A stretch of 64,000 bases of DNA from Micromonospora sp. C31 (GTDB lineage Bacteria; Actinomycetota; Actinomycetes; Mycobacteriales; Micromonosporaceae). The translations under genes were made by a program, and so were the position numbers. The stretch covers positions 210,668 to 274,667 of the forward strand of contig NZ_JAGPXN010000007.1 in the NCBI RefSeq assembly GCF_018070575.1. The letters are read 5' to 3'. The notes under the pieces are model-generated. The model made no database searches. It saw nothing but the letters and a program-made list of their open reading frames with translations, and had not been told where the DNA came from. Below, piece by piece: positions 37,153 to 49,970 of this stretch; positions within the stretch are counted from its first letter, which is position 1; each line of letters opens with the position of its first letter.

Positions 37153-38154
37153 ATGGGTATCCGAGTCGCGGTCGCCGGAGCGAGCGGCTACGCCGGGGGC
37201 GAGCTGATCCGACTGGTCGCCGGGCATCCGGAGTTCGACCTGGTCGCCGCAACCGCGCACAGCCAGGCCGGGCACCGGCTCGACGTCGTACACCCGCAGC
37301 TCGCCGGCCTGGACATGGTCCTCGGTGAGACGGACGCGGCGGCGCTGGCCGAGGCGGACCTGGTCTTCCTGGCCCTGCCGCACGGCCAGTCGGCGGCCCT
37401 GGCGGCCCAGCTCCCGCCCGAGGTCCGCGTCGTGGACCTGGGCGCCGACCATCGCCTCGCCGACCCGTACGCCTGGGCCAACTACTACGGCGGCACGCAC
37501 GCCGGGCCGTGGACCTACGGCCTGCCCGAGCTGCCCGGCCAGCGGGAGCTGATCGCCGGCGCCACCCGGGTCGCCAACACCGGCTGCTACGCCGCCGCGA
37601 TCATCCTGGCCCTCGCCCCGCTGGTCGCCGCCGGTGCCGCCGCCCCGGCCGACGTGGTGGTCGTGGCTGCCTCCGGCACCTCCGGTGCCGGCAAGGCGGC
37701 CAGACCGCACCTGCTCGGCAGCGAGGTGATGGGCGACCTGTCGCCCTACCGCGTGGGCACCCACCAGCACGTCCCGGAGATCAAGCAGGCCACCGGCGCG
37801 ACGGGCCTTTCGCTCACGCCTGTGCTCGCGCCGATGCCCCGGGGCATCCTCGCCACGGTGACCGCCGTACCGGCCCGGGGCGTCGACCCGCGTGCGGTGC
37901 TCGCCGAGGCCTACGCGGACGCGCCCTTCGTGCACGTCCTGCCGGAGGGCGCCTGGCCGCACACCGCCGCCACCCTGGGCTCCAACTCGTGCCACCTGCA
38001 GGCCACCGTCGACGTCGACTCCCGCCGGTCGATCGTGCTGAGCGCGCTGGACAACCTCGGCAAGGGCGCCGCCGGCCAGGCCGTGCAGAACGCCAACCTC
38101 ATGTGCGGCCTGCCGGAGACGACGGGCCTGTCCGTCTGGGGGATCGCGCCGTGA
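37153..38154 (+). CDS. argC: N-acetyl-gamma-glutamyl-phosphate reductase
   Basis: Third step of arginine synthesis. NADP-binding VAVAGASGYAGGELIRL (about 4-20), the active-site ANTGCYAAA (Cys near 141) and GTSGAGKAARPHLL are intact. It has 333 residues. ATG 37153 is chosen, with GGAGG (37143-37147) 5 nt before; the GTG at 37147 would add two residues. Its stop overlaps a 20-codon ORF inside a repeat element. Confidence 0.95.
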   Translation: MGIRVAVAGASGYAGGELIRLVAGHPEFDLVAATAHSQAGHRLDVVHPQLAGLDMVLGETDAAALAEADLVFLALPHGQSAALAAQLPPEVRVVDLGADHRLADPYAWANYYGGTHAGPWTYGLPELPGQRELIAGATRVANTGCYAAAIILALAPLVAAGAAAPADVVVVAASGTSGAGKAARPHLLGSEVMGDLSPYRVGTHQHVPEIKQATGATGLSLTPVLAPMPRGILATVTAVPARGVDPRAVLAEAYADAPFVHVLPEGAWPHTAATLGSNSCHLQATVDVDSRRSIVLSALDNLGKGAAGQAVQNANLMCGLPETTGLSVWGIAP

Positions 38155-38213
38155 GCGCGAGGAGTGCGGCGCGGCGGAGCCCCGCGGTCGCGAACGAAGG
38201 AGCAGCACGGTGA
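38151..38213 (+). repeat. Repeat element forming a 20-codon ORF between argC and argJ
   Basis: GTG 38151 overlaps the argC stop as GTGA. The ORF reads [20 protein letters not shown], and its stop overlaps the argJ GTG, again as GTGA. The DNA begins GTGAGCGCGAGGAGTG and contains GAGCCCCGC, as do the units fused to argB, so it is the same repeat family. Confidence 0.6.
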
Positions 38214-39382
38214 GTGTCACGACTCCGCGGGGGTTCCGGGCGGCCGGGGTGGCCGCCGGGCTCAAGGCCAGCGGCGCGAGCGACGTCGCGCTGGTCGTCA
38301 ACGACGGCCCGGACGCCGGTGTCGCCGGCGTCTTCACCGCCAACCGGGTGAAGGCCGCGCCGGTGCTCTGGACCCAGCAGGTGGTGCGCGGCGGGGTGGC
38401 GCGCGCCGTGGTGCTCAACTCCGGCGGCGCCAACGCCTGCACGGGCCCGGCCGGCTTCCAGGACACCCACGCCACCGCCGAGCACACCGCCGCCGCGCTC
38501 ACCTCGGCCAGCGCCCGGCTGATGCTCGGCGCCGCCGACGTGGCGGTCTGTTCGACCGGCCTGATCGGCGAGCGGCTGCCCATGCAGAAGCTGCTCCCCG
38601 GCGTACGCTCGGCGATCCGTCGGCTTTCGCGCGACGGCGGCCCGGCCGCCGCCGAAGCGATCATGACAACGGACACCCGCCCCAAGACCGCGGTGGCCCG
38701 GGGCAGCGGCTGGACGGTCGGCGGCATGGCCAAGGGCGCCGGCATGCTCGCGCCGGCGATGGCCACCATGCTCTGCGTGTTGACCACCGACGCGGTGGCC
38801 GGACCCGAGGACCTCGACACCGCCCTGCGCCAGGCGTGCCGGGTCACGTTCGACCGGATCGACTCCGACGGCTGCATGTCGACCAACGACACGGTGCTGC
38901 TGCTGGCCAGCGGCGCGAGTGGCATCGCACCGACTCCGGCCGAGCTGGCGGCCGCGGTCACCGCCGCCGCCCACGACCTGGCCCAGCAGCTCGTCGCCGA
39001 CGCCGAGGGCGCCACCAAGCAGATCGCCGTCGACGTGGTCGGCGCGGCCAGCGAGGACGACGCCGTCGAGGTGGGGCGGTCGGTGGCCCGCAACAACCTG
39101 GTCAAGACCGCGCTGTTCGGCAACGACCCGAACTGGGGCCGGATCCTCGCCGCCGTCGGTACCACCGCCGCCGCGTTCGAGCCCGACGGGGTCGACGTCG
39201 CCGTCAACGGCGTCTGGGTGTGCCGTTCCGGCGCCGCCGCCGAGGACCGGTCGAAGGTCGACCTGGCCGGGCGGGACGTCACCATCCGGATCGACCTGCA
39301 CGCCGGCGCCGCCGAGGCCACGATCTGGACCAACGACCTGTCCCACGCGTACGTGCACGAGAACTCGGCCTACTCGACATGA
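38210..39382 (+). CDS. argJ: Glutamate N-acetyltransferase / amino-acid acetyltransferase
   Basis: Recycles the acetyl group in arginine synthesis (ornithine acetyltransferase). The protein cleaves itself between Ala and Thr in [17 protein letters not shown] (about 180-196); that Thr becomes the catalytic nucleophile. [13 protein letters not shown] and the ending [16 protein letters not shown] also match the family. It has 390 residues. GTG 38210 overlaps the micro-ORF stop, and the stop overlaps argB as ATGA. Confidence 0.96.
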   Translation: MSVTTPRGFRAAGVAAGLKASGASDVALVVNDGPDAGVAGVFTANRVKAAPVLWTQQVVRGGVARAVVLNSGGANACTGPAGFQDTHATAEHTAAALTSASARLMLGAADVAVCSTGLIGERLPMQKLLPGVRSAIRRLSRDGGPAAAEAIMTTDTRPKTAVARGSGWTVGGMAKGAGMLAPAMATMLCVLTTDAVAGPEDLDTALRQACRVTFDRIDSDGCMSTNDTVLLLASGASGIAPTPAELAAAVTAAAHDLAQQLVADAEGATKQIAVDVVGAASEDDAVEVGRSVARNNLVKTALFGNDPNWGRILAAVGTTAAAFEPDGVDVAVNGVWVCRSGAAAEDRSKVDLAGRDVTIRIDLHAGAAEATIWTNDLSHAYVHENSAYST

Positions 39383-40478
39383 GCCTCTCCACCGATCTCG
39401 CCCGCGCCCAGGCGAAGGCGGCCACGCTGATCGAGGCGCTGCCCTGGCTGGCCCGTTTCTCCGGCTCGACCCTCGTGGTCAAGTACGGCGGCAACGCGAT
39501 GGTCGACCCCGAGCTGCAACGGGCCTTCGCCGCCGACATGGTCTTCCTGCGCTACGCCGGCCTCCGGCCGGTCGTGGTGCACGGGGGCGGTCCGCAGATC
39601 TCCGCCATGCTCGGCCGGCTGGGCATCGCCAGCGAGTTCCGGGGCGGCCTGCGGGTCACCACCCCGGAGGCGATGGACGTGGTCCGGATGGTGCTGGTCG
39701 GCCAGGTCGGCCGGGAACTCGTCGGCCTGATCAACGCCCACGGGCCGTTCGCGGTGGGCCTCTCCGGCGAGGACGCCGGGCTGTTCACCGCCGTGCGGCG
39801 GCCCGCGTACGTCGACGGGGAGGCGGTCGACGTCGGGCAGGTCGGCGACGTCGAGTCGGTCGACGCCTCGGCGGTCACCGACCTGATCGCGGCCGGCCGC
39901 ATCCCGGTGATCTCCACCGTGGCGCCCGACGCCGACGGGGTGCTGCACAACCTGAACGCCGACACCGCCGCCGCCGCGCTCGCCGTCGCCCTCGACGCCC
40001 GCAAGCTGGTCGTCCTCACCGACGTGCCCGGCCTCTACGCCGACTGGCCCGACACCGACAGCCTGGTCAGCGAGATCACTGTGGACGAGTTGGCGGCGCT
40101 GCTGCCGTCGCTGTCCAGTGGCATGGTGCCGAAGATGGAGGCGTGCCTGCGAGCGGTGCGGCAGGGGGTACCGGCCGCGCACGTCGTCGACGGCCGGGTG
40201 GCCCACTCCACGCTGCTGGAGGTCTTCACCTCCGAAGGATTCGGCACCATGGTCGTGAGCGCGAGGAGTGAGCTTGCGAGCCCCGCAGTCGTGAACCAGG
40301 ACGGCGCGGTGAGCGCGAGGAGTGAGCTTGCGAGCCCCGCAGTCGTGAACCAGGACGGCGCGGTGAGCGCGAGGAGTGAGCTTGCGAGCCCCGCAGTCGT
40401 GAACCAGGACGGCGCGGTGAGCGCGAGGAGTGCATCCGCGAGCCCCGTGGACGCCAACCAGGAAGGCAGGGTCGCCGG

Positions 40479-40482
<4 letters not shown>
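39379..40482 (+). CDS. argB: Acetylglutamate kinase with repeat-derived C-terminal tail
   Basis: Phosphorylates N-acetylglutamate, the regulated step of arginine synthesis in many bacteria. VVKYGGNAM (about 34), [10 protein letters not shown] (about 64) and [12 protein letters not shown] (about 192) are the substrate and ATP sites. The family normally ends near GFGTMVV. Here that point is residue 292, and 75 more residues follow: three exact copies of [18 protein letters not shown] and a diverged fourth. The core is complete, so the enzyme should work. The tail may be neutral. ATG 39379 overlaps argJ; the stop overlaps argD, both as ATGA. Confidence 0.95.
40255..40482 (+). repeat. Tandem 54-bp repeat in the 3' end of argB
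   Basis: Units at 40255-40308, 40309-40362 and 40363-40416 are identical. The fourth (40417-40482) is 66 bp and diverged. Each begins GTGAGCGCGAGGAGTG. Lengths in multiples of 3 keep the argB frame open. The copies are contiguous with no spacers, so this is not a CRISPR. It belongs to the same family as the element at 38151. Confidence 0.9.
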
Positions 40483-43442
<2,960 letters not shown>

Positions 43443-43446
<4 letters not shown>

Positions 43447-44648
43447 CCGAGCGGGTCGTCCTCGCCTACTCCGGGGGCCTCGACACCTCCGTCGCCATTC
43501 CGTACCTGGCCGACCAGACCGGCGCCGAGGTGATCGCGGTGGCGGTCGACGTCGGGCAGGGCGGCGAGGACCTCGACGCCATCCGGCAGCGCGCCCTGGA
43601 CTGCGGCGCCGTGGAGTCGGAGGTCATCGACGCCCGTGACGAGTTCGCCGCCGGGTACTGCCTGCCGGCCATCCGCGCGAACGCGCTCTACATGGGCCGC
43701 TATCCGCTGGTCTCCGCGCTGTCCCGGCCGCTGATCGCCAAGCACCTGGTGGCCGCGGCCCGCAAGCACGGCGGGACCATCGTGTCGCACGGCTGCACCG
43801 GCAAGGGCAACGACCAGGTCCGCTTCGAGGTCGGCCTCGGCGCGCTCGCGCCCGACCTGAGGATCGTCGCGCCGGCCCGGGACTTCGCCTGGACCCGGGA
43901 CAAGGCGATCGCCTTCGCCGAGGAGAAGGGGCTGCCGATCGACGTGTCGGCGAAGTCGCCGTACTCCGTCGACCAGAACCTGTGGGGCCGCGCCGTCGAG
44001 ACCGGCTTCCTGGAGGACATCTGGAATCCCCCGGTCGAGGACCTGTACTCGTACACCTGCGACCCGGCGCAGGAACGCGACGCCGACGACGTCGTGATCA
44101 CCTTCGACGCCGGCGTCCCGGTGGCGATCGACGGCGAGACCGTCACCCCGTACCAGGCGATCCTGGAGCTCAACCGGCGCGCGGGCGCCCAGGGCGTGGG
44201 CCGGCTCGACATGGTCGAGGACCGCCTCGTCGGCATCAAGAGCCGTGAGGTGTACGAGGCGCCCGCCGCCATCGCGCTCATCACCGCCCACCAGGAGTTG
44301 GAGGCGGTGACGGTGGAGCGGGACCTGGCCCGGTTCAAGCGCGGCGTCGACCAGCGCTGGGGCGAGCTGGTCTACGACGGCCTCTGGTTCTCCCCGCTGA
44401 AGCGCTCGCTCGACGCGTTCATCGAAGACGCGCAGCGGCACGTCACCGGCGAGGTGCGGCTGACCCTGCACGGCGGCCGGGCCACCGTCACCGGGCGCCG
44501 CTCCGAGGCCAGCCTCTACGACTTCGGCATGGCCACCTACGACACCGGGGACACCTTCGACCAGTCACTGGCCAAGGGCTTCGTGCAACTCTGGGGTCTG
44601 CCCAGCAAGATGGCCGCCGCGCGGGACGCCCGGTTGGGCGGCTGCTGA
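43443..44648 (+). CDS. argG: Argininosuccinate synthase
   Basis: Joins citrulline and aspartate using [18 protein letters not shown] at the N-terminus is the PP-loop ATP site; [14 protein letters not shown] and [15 protein letters not shown] are family signatures. It has 401 residues. ATG 43443 overlaps the argR stop as ATGA. Confidence 0.97.
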
Positions 44649-44650
44649 CC

Positions 44651-46126
44651 GTGGCCACCACAATAGGCGGCGTGGACGACAAGAGCCTGACCGAGAACAG
44701 CGCCGCCACCAACCGCACGAGCCTGTGGGGCGGCCGGTTCGCCGGCGGCCCCGCCGAGGCCCTGGCCCGACTGTCGGTGAGCGTGCAGTTCGACTGGCGG
44801 CTGGCCCCGTACGACATCGCGGCGTCCCGGGCGCACGCCCGGGTGCTCGCCGGGGCCGGCCTGCTCGATCCGGAGGAACTGGGCCGGATCCTCGCCGCCC
44901 TGGACGACCTGGAGGCGGCCTGCGCCTCCGGGCAGTTCCGCCCCACGGTCGACGACGAGGACGTGCACACCGCCCTGGAGCGGGGGCTGCTGGAGCGGCT
45001 CGGCAGCCTCGGCGGCAAGCTGCGCGCCGGCCGGTCCCGTAACGACCAGGTCGCCACCGACCTGCGGCTCTACCTGCGCGACCACGCCCGGGGCGTGGCG
45101 GGTCGGCTGGTCGAGCTGGCCGAGGCACTGGTCGAGCAGGCCGAACGGCACGTGGAGACCGCCGCGCCGGGCATGACGCACCTGCAGCACGCCCAGCCGG
45201 TCACCTTCGGACACTGGCTGCTGGCGCACGTGCAGCCGCTGCTGCGCGACCTGGAGCGGCTGCGCGACTGGGACCACCGTACTGCGGTCAGCCCGCTCGG
45301 CGCGGGCGCGCTCGCCGGCTCCGGCCTGCCGCTGGACCCGGTGGCCGTCTCCAAGGAGCTGGGCTTCCGCACGTCCTTTGCCAACTCGATGGACGCCGTG
45401 GCGGACCGGGACTTCGTCGCCGAGTTCCTCTTCGTCACGGCGATGACCGGGGTGCACCTGTCCCGCCTCGGCGAGGAGGTGGTGCTCTGGACGTCGCAGG
45501 AGTTCGGCTGGGTGGAGCTGGACGACGCGTTCGCCACCGGCTCGTCGATCATGCCGCAGAAGAAGAACGCGGACATCGCCGAGCTGGCCCGGGGCAAGTC
45601 CGGCCGGCTCGTCGGCGGGCTGATGAGCGTGCTGACGATGCTCAAGGGCCTGCCGATGGCCTACGACCGGGACATGCAGGAGGACAAGGAGCCGGCGTTC
45701 GACGCGGTCGACACCCTGGAGCTGCTGCTGCCGGCCCTCGCCGGGATGATCTCCACGATGACCGTACGCGCCGACCGCCTGGTCGCCGCCGCGCCGGTCG
45801 GCTTCTCGCTCGCCACCGAGGTCGCGGACTGGCTGGTCCGCCGCAACGTGCCGTTCCGCGACGCGCACGAGATCACCGGGAGGCTGGTGGCGCTCTGCGC
45901 GGCCCGCGACTGCGCCCTCGACGAGGTCTCCGACGACGACCTCGCGGCGGTCAGCGAGCACCTCGACCCGTCGGTGCGCGACGTGCTCTCGGTCCGCTCG
46001 GCGCTCGCCGCCCGGATCACGCCGGGCTCGACCGGCCCGGGGCCGGTCGCCGACCAGCTCGCCACCGCCGCCGACCAGCTCGCCGGCTGGCGGGAGTGGG
46101 CCGCCGAGCGGGTCGTGCCCCGCTGA
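44651..46126 (+). CDS. argH: Argininosuccinate lyase
   Basis: Splits argininosuccinate into arginine and fumarate. [55 protein letters not shown] and the superfamily signature [10 protein letters not shown] (with the catalytic Ser) are intact. It has 491 residues from GTG 44651. GTG 44672 is another possible start, giving 484 residues. Last gene of the operon. Confidence 0.96.
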   Translation: MATTIGGVDDKSLTENSAATNRTSLWGGRFAGGPAEALARLSVSVQFDWRLAPYDIAASRAHARVLAGAGLLDPEELGRILAALDDLEAACASGQFRPTVDDEDVHTALERGLLERLGSLGGKLRAGRSRNDQVATDLRLYLRDHARGVAGRLVELAEALVEQAERHVETAAPGMTHLQHAQPVTFGHWLLAHVQPLLRDLERLRDWDHRTAVSPLGAGALAGSGLPLDPVAVSKELGFRTSFANSMDAVADRDFVAEFLFVTAMTGVHLSRLGEEVVLWTSQEFGWVELDDAFATGSSIMPQKKNADIAELARGKSGRLVGGLMSVLTMLKGLPMAYDRDMQEDKEPAFDAVDTLELLLPALAGMISTMTVRADRLVAAAPVGFSLATEVADWLVRRNVPFRDAHEITGRLVALCAARDCALDEVSDDDLAAVSEHLDPSVRDVLSVRSALAARITPGSTGPGPVADQLATAADQLAGWREWAAERVVPR

Positions 46127-46135
46127 GGTCGCCGA

Positions 46136-46166
46136 CCCCGCGCGGCGCCGACGGTGCCGCGCGGGG
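46136..46166. terminator. Bidirectional terminator after argH
   Basis: CCCCGCGCGGC (46136-46146) and GCCGCGCGGGG (46156-46166) form a perfect 11-bp stem with a 9-nt loop, between convergent argH and the MmcQ-type gene. Confidence 0.75.
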
Positions 46167-46167
46167 T

Positions 46168-46521
46168 TCAGCCCGCCGGGCGCTCCCGCTTCGGCAGCTT
46201 CGCCACCACCGCGTCGTACGAGTCGTCGACCGCCTCGGTCAGCTCCTCTTCGCCGATTCCGCCGGCCAGGCGCAGCGTGTTCCAGCCGGAGCGCCCGATG
46301 TACGGCGACGGTCGCGCGTCGCCCGGGTGCCGGTGCAGCCACTCGTCGGCCACCTCCCGGCTCGGGCCGCACTTCACCCCGACGGTCGGGTCGCCTCCGG
46401 CGGAGCCGAGGAAGGCGAAGATCCGGCTGCCGACCTTGACCACCTCGTCGTCCTGCCACGGCTGGTCCAGCCAGGCCCCCGGCTTTTCCAGGCAGTACGC
46501 CAGCATCTCCTCGCGCGTCAT
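46168..46521 (-). CDS. MmcQ/YjbR family protein
   Basis: A 117-residue protein. The pattern [29 protein letters not shown] and [33 protein letters not shown] matches the MmcQ/YjbR double-wing fold, often described as DNA-binding; its role is not established. ATG 46521 follows GGAGGA on the minus strand at a good distance. Confidence 0.8.
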   Translation of the reverse strand: MTREEMLAYCLEKPGAWLDQPWQDDEVVKVGSRIFAFLGSAGGDPTVGVKCGPSREVADEWLHRHPGDARPSPYIGRSGWNTLRLAGGIGEEELTEAVDDSYDAVVAKLPKRERPAG

Positions 46522-46571
46522 CGCGTCCTCCTCGACACCGGTCACGGGCCCAGTCTCGCCCATCGGGGGCG

Positions 46572-46820
46572 TCACCCGGTGGCGGCGGTGCGGGCGCAGA
46601 GCCGTTCGTGGCGCTGTTTGGCGGCCTGCGCGCTGCCGAGGCCGAGCCCGAACGCGATCTGCTGCCAGGTCAGCCCGCGGCCGCGGGCCAGCGTCAGCAG
46701 CCCCGCCTCCATCGCGTCGACCTCGGCGCGCAGGTGCGGGGCGAGGGTGAGTGCCGCGACGAGGTCGGCGTCGTCGACCGGTTCCTCGCCGGGCTCGGTC
46801 TCGGCCCCACCGGCGGCCAG
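46572..46820 (-). CDS. Small HTH-type protein, start codon unclear
   Basis: The minus strand encodes [16 protein letters not shown], then [20 protein letters not shown] and [17 protein letters not shown], a helix-turn-helix-like segment with good codon bias. An in-frame TGA lies just upstream, and no ATG, GTG or TTG is available before the conserved part. CTG 46820 would give 82 residues; the internal ATG 46712 gives 46. It may be N-terminally damaged or use an unusual start. Function unknown. Confidence 0.5.
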   Translation of the reverse strand: MAAGGAETEPGEEPVDDADLVAALTLAPHLRAEVDAMEAGLLTLARGRGLTWQQIAFGLGLGSAQAAKQRHERLCARTAATG

Positions 46821-46901
46821 GGCGGTACCACGTCAACAAGATGTCGTCAAGGCAGTATTGAGAGACTGGATCGCCGAGCGGCGGCCGGTCGCTGCGGCGG
46901 A

Positions 46902-46914
46902 TAGGGTCGTTGCC
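46902..46914 (+). promoter_or_regulatory. -10 element giving a leaderless mpg transcript
   Basis: TAGGGT (46902-46907) is 7 nt before GTG 46915. No ribosome-binding site is present. Confidence 0.4.
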
Positions 46915-47547
46915 GTGGTGGCGTACTCCGACCGCCGCCCCGCCGACCTCGCGGGGCTGGCCGACCTGCTCGCCGGTGCGGTGGTGCCGGCCGCCCGGGG
47001 CCTGCTCGGCTGTCGGCTCACCGCCGGCGACGTCACCGTCCGGATCACCGAGGTCGAGGCGTACGCCGGGACGGCCGGCGACCCGGCGTCGCACGCGCAC
47101 CGGGGCCGCACCCCGCGCAACGCCGTCATGTTCGGGCCGGCGGGGCACGCCTACGTCTACTTCACCTACGGCATGCACTGGTGCATGAACGTGGTCACCG
47201 GCCCCGACGGGGAGGCCTCGGCGGTGCTGCTGCGCGCCGGTGAGGTGGTCGACGGCGTCGAGACGGCCCACGCCCGGCGCCCCGCCGTACGCCGGGACGT
47301 CGACCTCGCGCGCGGGCCCGCCCGGCTCTGCGCGGCGCTGGGCGTCGACCGGAGCGCCTACGGCCGCTGGCTGCTCGGCGACGGCCCGCTCCGGCTGCGC
47401 CCGGCCGACCTGCCGGTGCCCGCGGACGCGGTCGCCGCCGGGCCCCGGGTCGGCGTCACCGGCGCGCACGACGTGCCGTGGCGGTTCTGGATCGCCGGCG
47501 ACCCGACCGTGAGCGCCTACCGCCGGCACGTGCCCCGCAGCCGCTGA
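46915..47547 (+). CDS. DNA-3-methyladenine glycosylase (AAG/MPG type)
   Basis: Removes alkylated purines from [55 protein letters not shown] contains the family's catalytic Glu (EVEAY) and the conserved YFTYGMHWC segment; the later [14 protein letters not shown] also matches. It has 210 residues. GTG 46915 fits an apparent leaderless promoter; GTG 46918 is equally possible. Confidence 0.9.
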   Translation: MVAYSDRRPADLAGLADLLAGAVVPAARGLLGCRLTAGDVTVRITEVEAYAGTAGDPASHAHRGRTPRNAVMFGPAGHAYVYFTYGMHWCMNVVTGPDGEASAVLLRAGEVVDGVETAHARRPAVRRDVDLARGPARLCAALGVDRSAYGRWLLGDGPLRLRPADLPVPADAVAAGPRVGVTGAHDVPWRFWIAGDPTVSAYRRHVPRSR

Positions 47548-47672
47548 CTCCGTGGTCGCATCCGGCGGGGCTGCCCGGGTGGCGGCCCCTGGGCTGCCCG
47601 ACGGCGACCGCCGCACGATCAGCGTGGGTGGCGTGACGGCGGCCACCGGCGGCACCGCCGGCCGTGGAATAG

Positions 47673-47684
47673 TTGACTCGTCAA
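47673..47684. promoter_or_regulatory. AT-rich palindrome before the monooxygenase gene
   Basis: TTGACTCGTCAA, embedded in AATAG...ATATGTTG, is a palindrome in an otherwise very GC-rich 202-bp gap. It lies 66 bp before ATG 47750. TTGACT may also serve as a -35. Looks like an operator of a MarR- or TetR-type protein, but that is inference. Confidence 0.45.
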
Positions 47685-47749
47685 ATATGTTGTGTCGGGC
47701 GTCCGGGTGCCGCAGCGGCCCCGGCCAGGGACGACGCGAGGAGCTGGTC

Positions 47750-48886
47750 ATGCAGTTCGGAGTCTTCACCGTCGGCGACGTCACGGTCGACCCGACCACC
47801 GGTCGCGAGCCGACCGAGCATGAGCGGATCAAGGCGATGGTCGCCATCGCGCTCAAGGCCGAGGAGGTCGGCCTGGACGTCTTCGCCACCGGCGAGCACC
47901 ACAACCCGCCGTTCGTGCCGTCGTCGCCGACCACCATGCTGGGCTTCGTCGCCGCCCGCACCGAGCGCCTGCTGCTCTCCACCGCCACCACGCTGATCAC
48001 CACCAACGACCCGGTGAAGATCGCCGAGGACTACGCGATGCTCCAGCACCTCGCGGACGGCCGGGTGGACCTGATGATGGGGCGCGGCAACACCGGCCCG
48101 GTCTACCCGTGGTTCGGCCAGGACATCCGCAACGGCATCCCCCTGGCCATCGAGAACTACGACCTGCTGCACCGGCTCTGGCGCGAGGACGTCGTCGACT
48201 GGAAGGGCCGCTTCCGCGCGCCGCTGCAGTCGTTCACGTCGACGCCGCGTCCGCTCGACGGCGTGCCGCCGTTCGTCTGGCACGGCTCGATCCGCAGCCC
48301 CGAGATCGCCGAGCAGGCCGCCTACTACGGCGACGGCTTCTTCGCCAACCACATCTTCTGGCCCCCGGAGCACACCCAGCGGATGGTCGGGCTCTACCGG
48401 CAGCGCTACGCCCACCACGGCCACGGCTCCGCCGACCAGGCCATCGTGGGCCTCGGCGGGCAGGTGTTCATGCGGCGCAACTCGCAGGACGCGGTGCGGG
48501 AGTTCCGCCCCTACTTCGACAACGCGCCCGTCTACGGGCACGGCCCGTCGCTGGAGGAGTTCACCGCCCAGACCCCGCTGACCGTGGGCAGCCCGCAGCA
48601 GGTCATCGACCGCACCCTGGGCTTCCGCGACTACGTCGGCGACTACCAGCGGCAGCTGTTCCTCATGGACCACGCCGGCCTGCCGCTGAAGACCGTGCTG
48701 GAGCAGCTCGACCTGCTCGGCGAGGAGGTCGTCCCCGTGCTGCGCAAGGAGTTCGAGTCGCTGCGTCCCGCGCACGTGCCCGCCGCGCCCACCCACGCGT
48801 CGCTGCGCGCCGCCGCCAGCGCGGACCGGGAGGCCGCCGCCGAGGGCGGCGCCGCCGACCGTGCCGGGGCGGAGGCGGGCCGATGA
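47750..48886 (+). CDS. LLM-class flavin-dependent oxidoreductase
   Basis: A luciferase-like monooxygenase, 378 residues. MQFGVFTVGDV at the start, GLDVFATGEHHNPPFVPSSPT, LADGRVDLMMGRGNTGPVYPWFG and VGSPQQVIDRTLGFRDYVGDYQRQLFLMDHAGLP are typical of the TIM-barrel family that uses FMN or F420. The substrate is unknown. ATG 47750 follows GAGGAG. The last 40 residues are an Ala-rich tail. Confidence 0.85.
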   Translation: MQFGVFTVGDVTVDPTTGREPTEHERIKAMVAIALKAEEVGLDVFATGEHHNPPFVPSSPTTMLGFVAARTERLLLSTATTLITTNDPVKIAEDYAMLQHLADGRVDLMMGRGNTGPVYPWFGQDIRNGIPLAIENYDLLHRLWREDVVDWKGRFRAPLQSFTSTPRPLDGVPPFVWHGSIRSPEIAEQAAYYGDGFFANHIFWPPEHTQRMVGLYRQRYAHHGHGSADQAIVGLGGQVFMRRNSQDAVREFRPYFDNAPVYGHGPSLEEFTAQTPLTVGSPQQVIDRTLGFRDYVGDYQRQLFLMDHAGLPLKTVLEQLDLLGEEVVPVLRKEFESLRPAHVPAAPTHASLRAAASADREAAAEGGAADRAGAEAGR

Positions 48887-48920
48887 CCCGCCGCACCCTC
48901 GCCGGGACCGCTGACGGCCG

Positions 48921-48956
48921 CCGACCCGCCGACCCGATCCGGCGCCGGCGGGTCGG
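48921..48956. terminator. Bidirectional terminator before the stress-protein cluster
   Basis: CCGACCCGCCG (48921-48931) and CGGCGGGTCGG (48946-48956) form a perfect 11-bp stem between convergent genes. Confidence 0.7.
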
Positions 48957-48962
48957 GGCACG

Positions 48963-49844
48963 TCAGCGGGCGTGACCGTACGGGCGGGCCACCAGCACCG
49001 GGCAGCGCGCGTGCTGCACGAGGGACTGGCTGACCGAGCCGAGCAGCAGCCCGGCGAACCCACCCCGGCCCCGGGAACCGACCACCACCAGCGCCGCGTC
49101 CCCGCTGGCCTCGACGAGCGCCTGCTCGGCCTCCGGCGCCCGCAGCATCCGTTCCTCGACGGCCAGCCCCGGGTGGCTGCCCCGTACGGCCGCCGCGGCC
49201 GTCGCCAGCAGCTCGGCGGACTCCGCGCCCGTGGCGGCGTGCGCCCCGGTCGTCCCGTCCGCCACCGGGCCGGCCCCGTCCGGCGGCTGGACGTGCACCA
49301 GCACCAGCCCGTCGCCGCGGCGGGCCGCCTCGTCGGCCGCGTACCCGACCGCCAGCTCGGCGGGCTCGGACCCGTCCACCCCGACCAGTACCGGCCCGGC
49401 GACCGGGATCGGCTCCTCGGCGGGGCGCACCACCAGCACCGGACAGTGCGCGTGGGCGGCCACCTGCGTGCCGACCGAGCCGAGCAGCAGCCCGGCGAAA
49501 CCGCCCAGCCCCCGGCTGCCCACCACCACCAGCTCGGCCCGCCGGGACTCCTCGACCAGCGTGGCCCCCGGCCCGCCCGCCACCTGACGCACCTCGACGA
49601 CCAGCCCGGGACAGCGCTCGGCGAGGTCCGCCGCTGTCGTCTCCAACATCTTCTGCGCCTCCTCGGTCGGCGCCGGCAACCCCACGTCGTACGGGTTGAC
49701 CGGCACGCCGTAACCGAGCGGATGCAGGTAGCCGTGCACCAGGTGCAGGGGGCGGGACCGCAGCACGGCGGCCCGCGCGGCGTGCTCCGCCGCCAGCAGG
49801 CTCGGCGGCGATCCGTCCACACCCACCACGACGGGTCGGTTCAT
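48963..49844 (-). CDS. Universal stress protein, tandem domains
   Basis: A 293-residue protein with two UspA domains (about 4-145 and 152-293). Each starts VVVGVDGS or VLVGVDGS and ends with the ATP-binding pattern VVVGSRGLGGFAGLLLGS or VVVGSRGRGGFAGLLLGS. Such proteins are strongly induced in DevR/DosR-type hypoxic regulons. ATG 49844 follows GGGAGGG on the minus strand. Confidence 0.92.
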   Translation of the reverse strand: MNRPVVVGVDGSPPSLLAAEHAARAAVLRSRPLHLVHGYLHPLGYGVPVNPYDVGLPAPTEEAQKMLETTAADLAERCPGLVVEVRQVAGGPGATLVEESRRAELVVVGSRGLGGFAGLLLGSVGTQVAAHAHCPVLVVRPAEEPIPVAGPVLVGVDGSEPAELAVGYAADEAARRGDGLVLVHVQPPDGAGPVADGTTGAHAATGAESAELLATAAAAVRGSHPGLAVEERMLRAPEAEQALVEASGDAALVVVGSRGRGGFAGLLLGSVSQSLVQHARCPVLVARPYGHAR

Positions 49845-49909
49845 GAGCCCTCCCAAAGGTCGATCACGTCATTGTGGACGGGGCACCGCCGACCCGCCGG
49901 CATTTGCGC

Positions 49910-49955
49910 CGACGCCGTCGCGTCAGCCGGGGGAGCGGCCGACGCGACGGCGTCG
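49910..49955 (-). terminator. Terminator between the two stress-protein genes
   Basis: CGACGCCGTCGCGTC (49910-49924) and GACGCGACGGCGTCG (49941-49955) form a perfect 15-bp stem with a 16-nt loop, 15 bp after the stop of the upstream gene. Confidence 0.75.
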
Positions 49956-49970
49956 CGGTGCGGTGACGGA

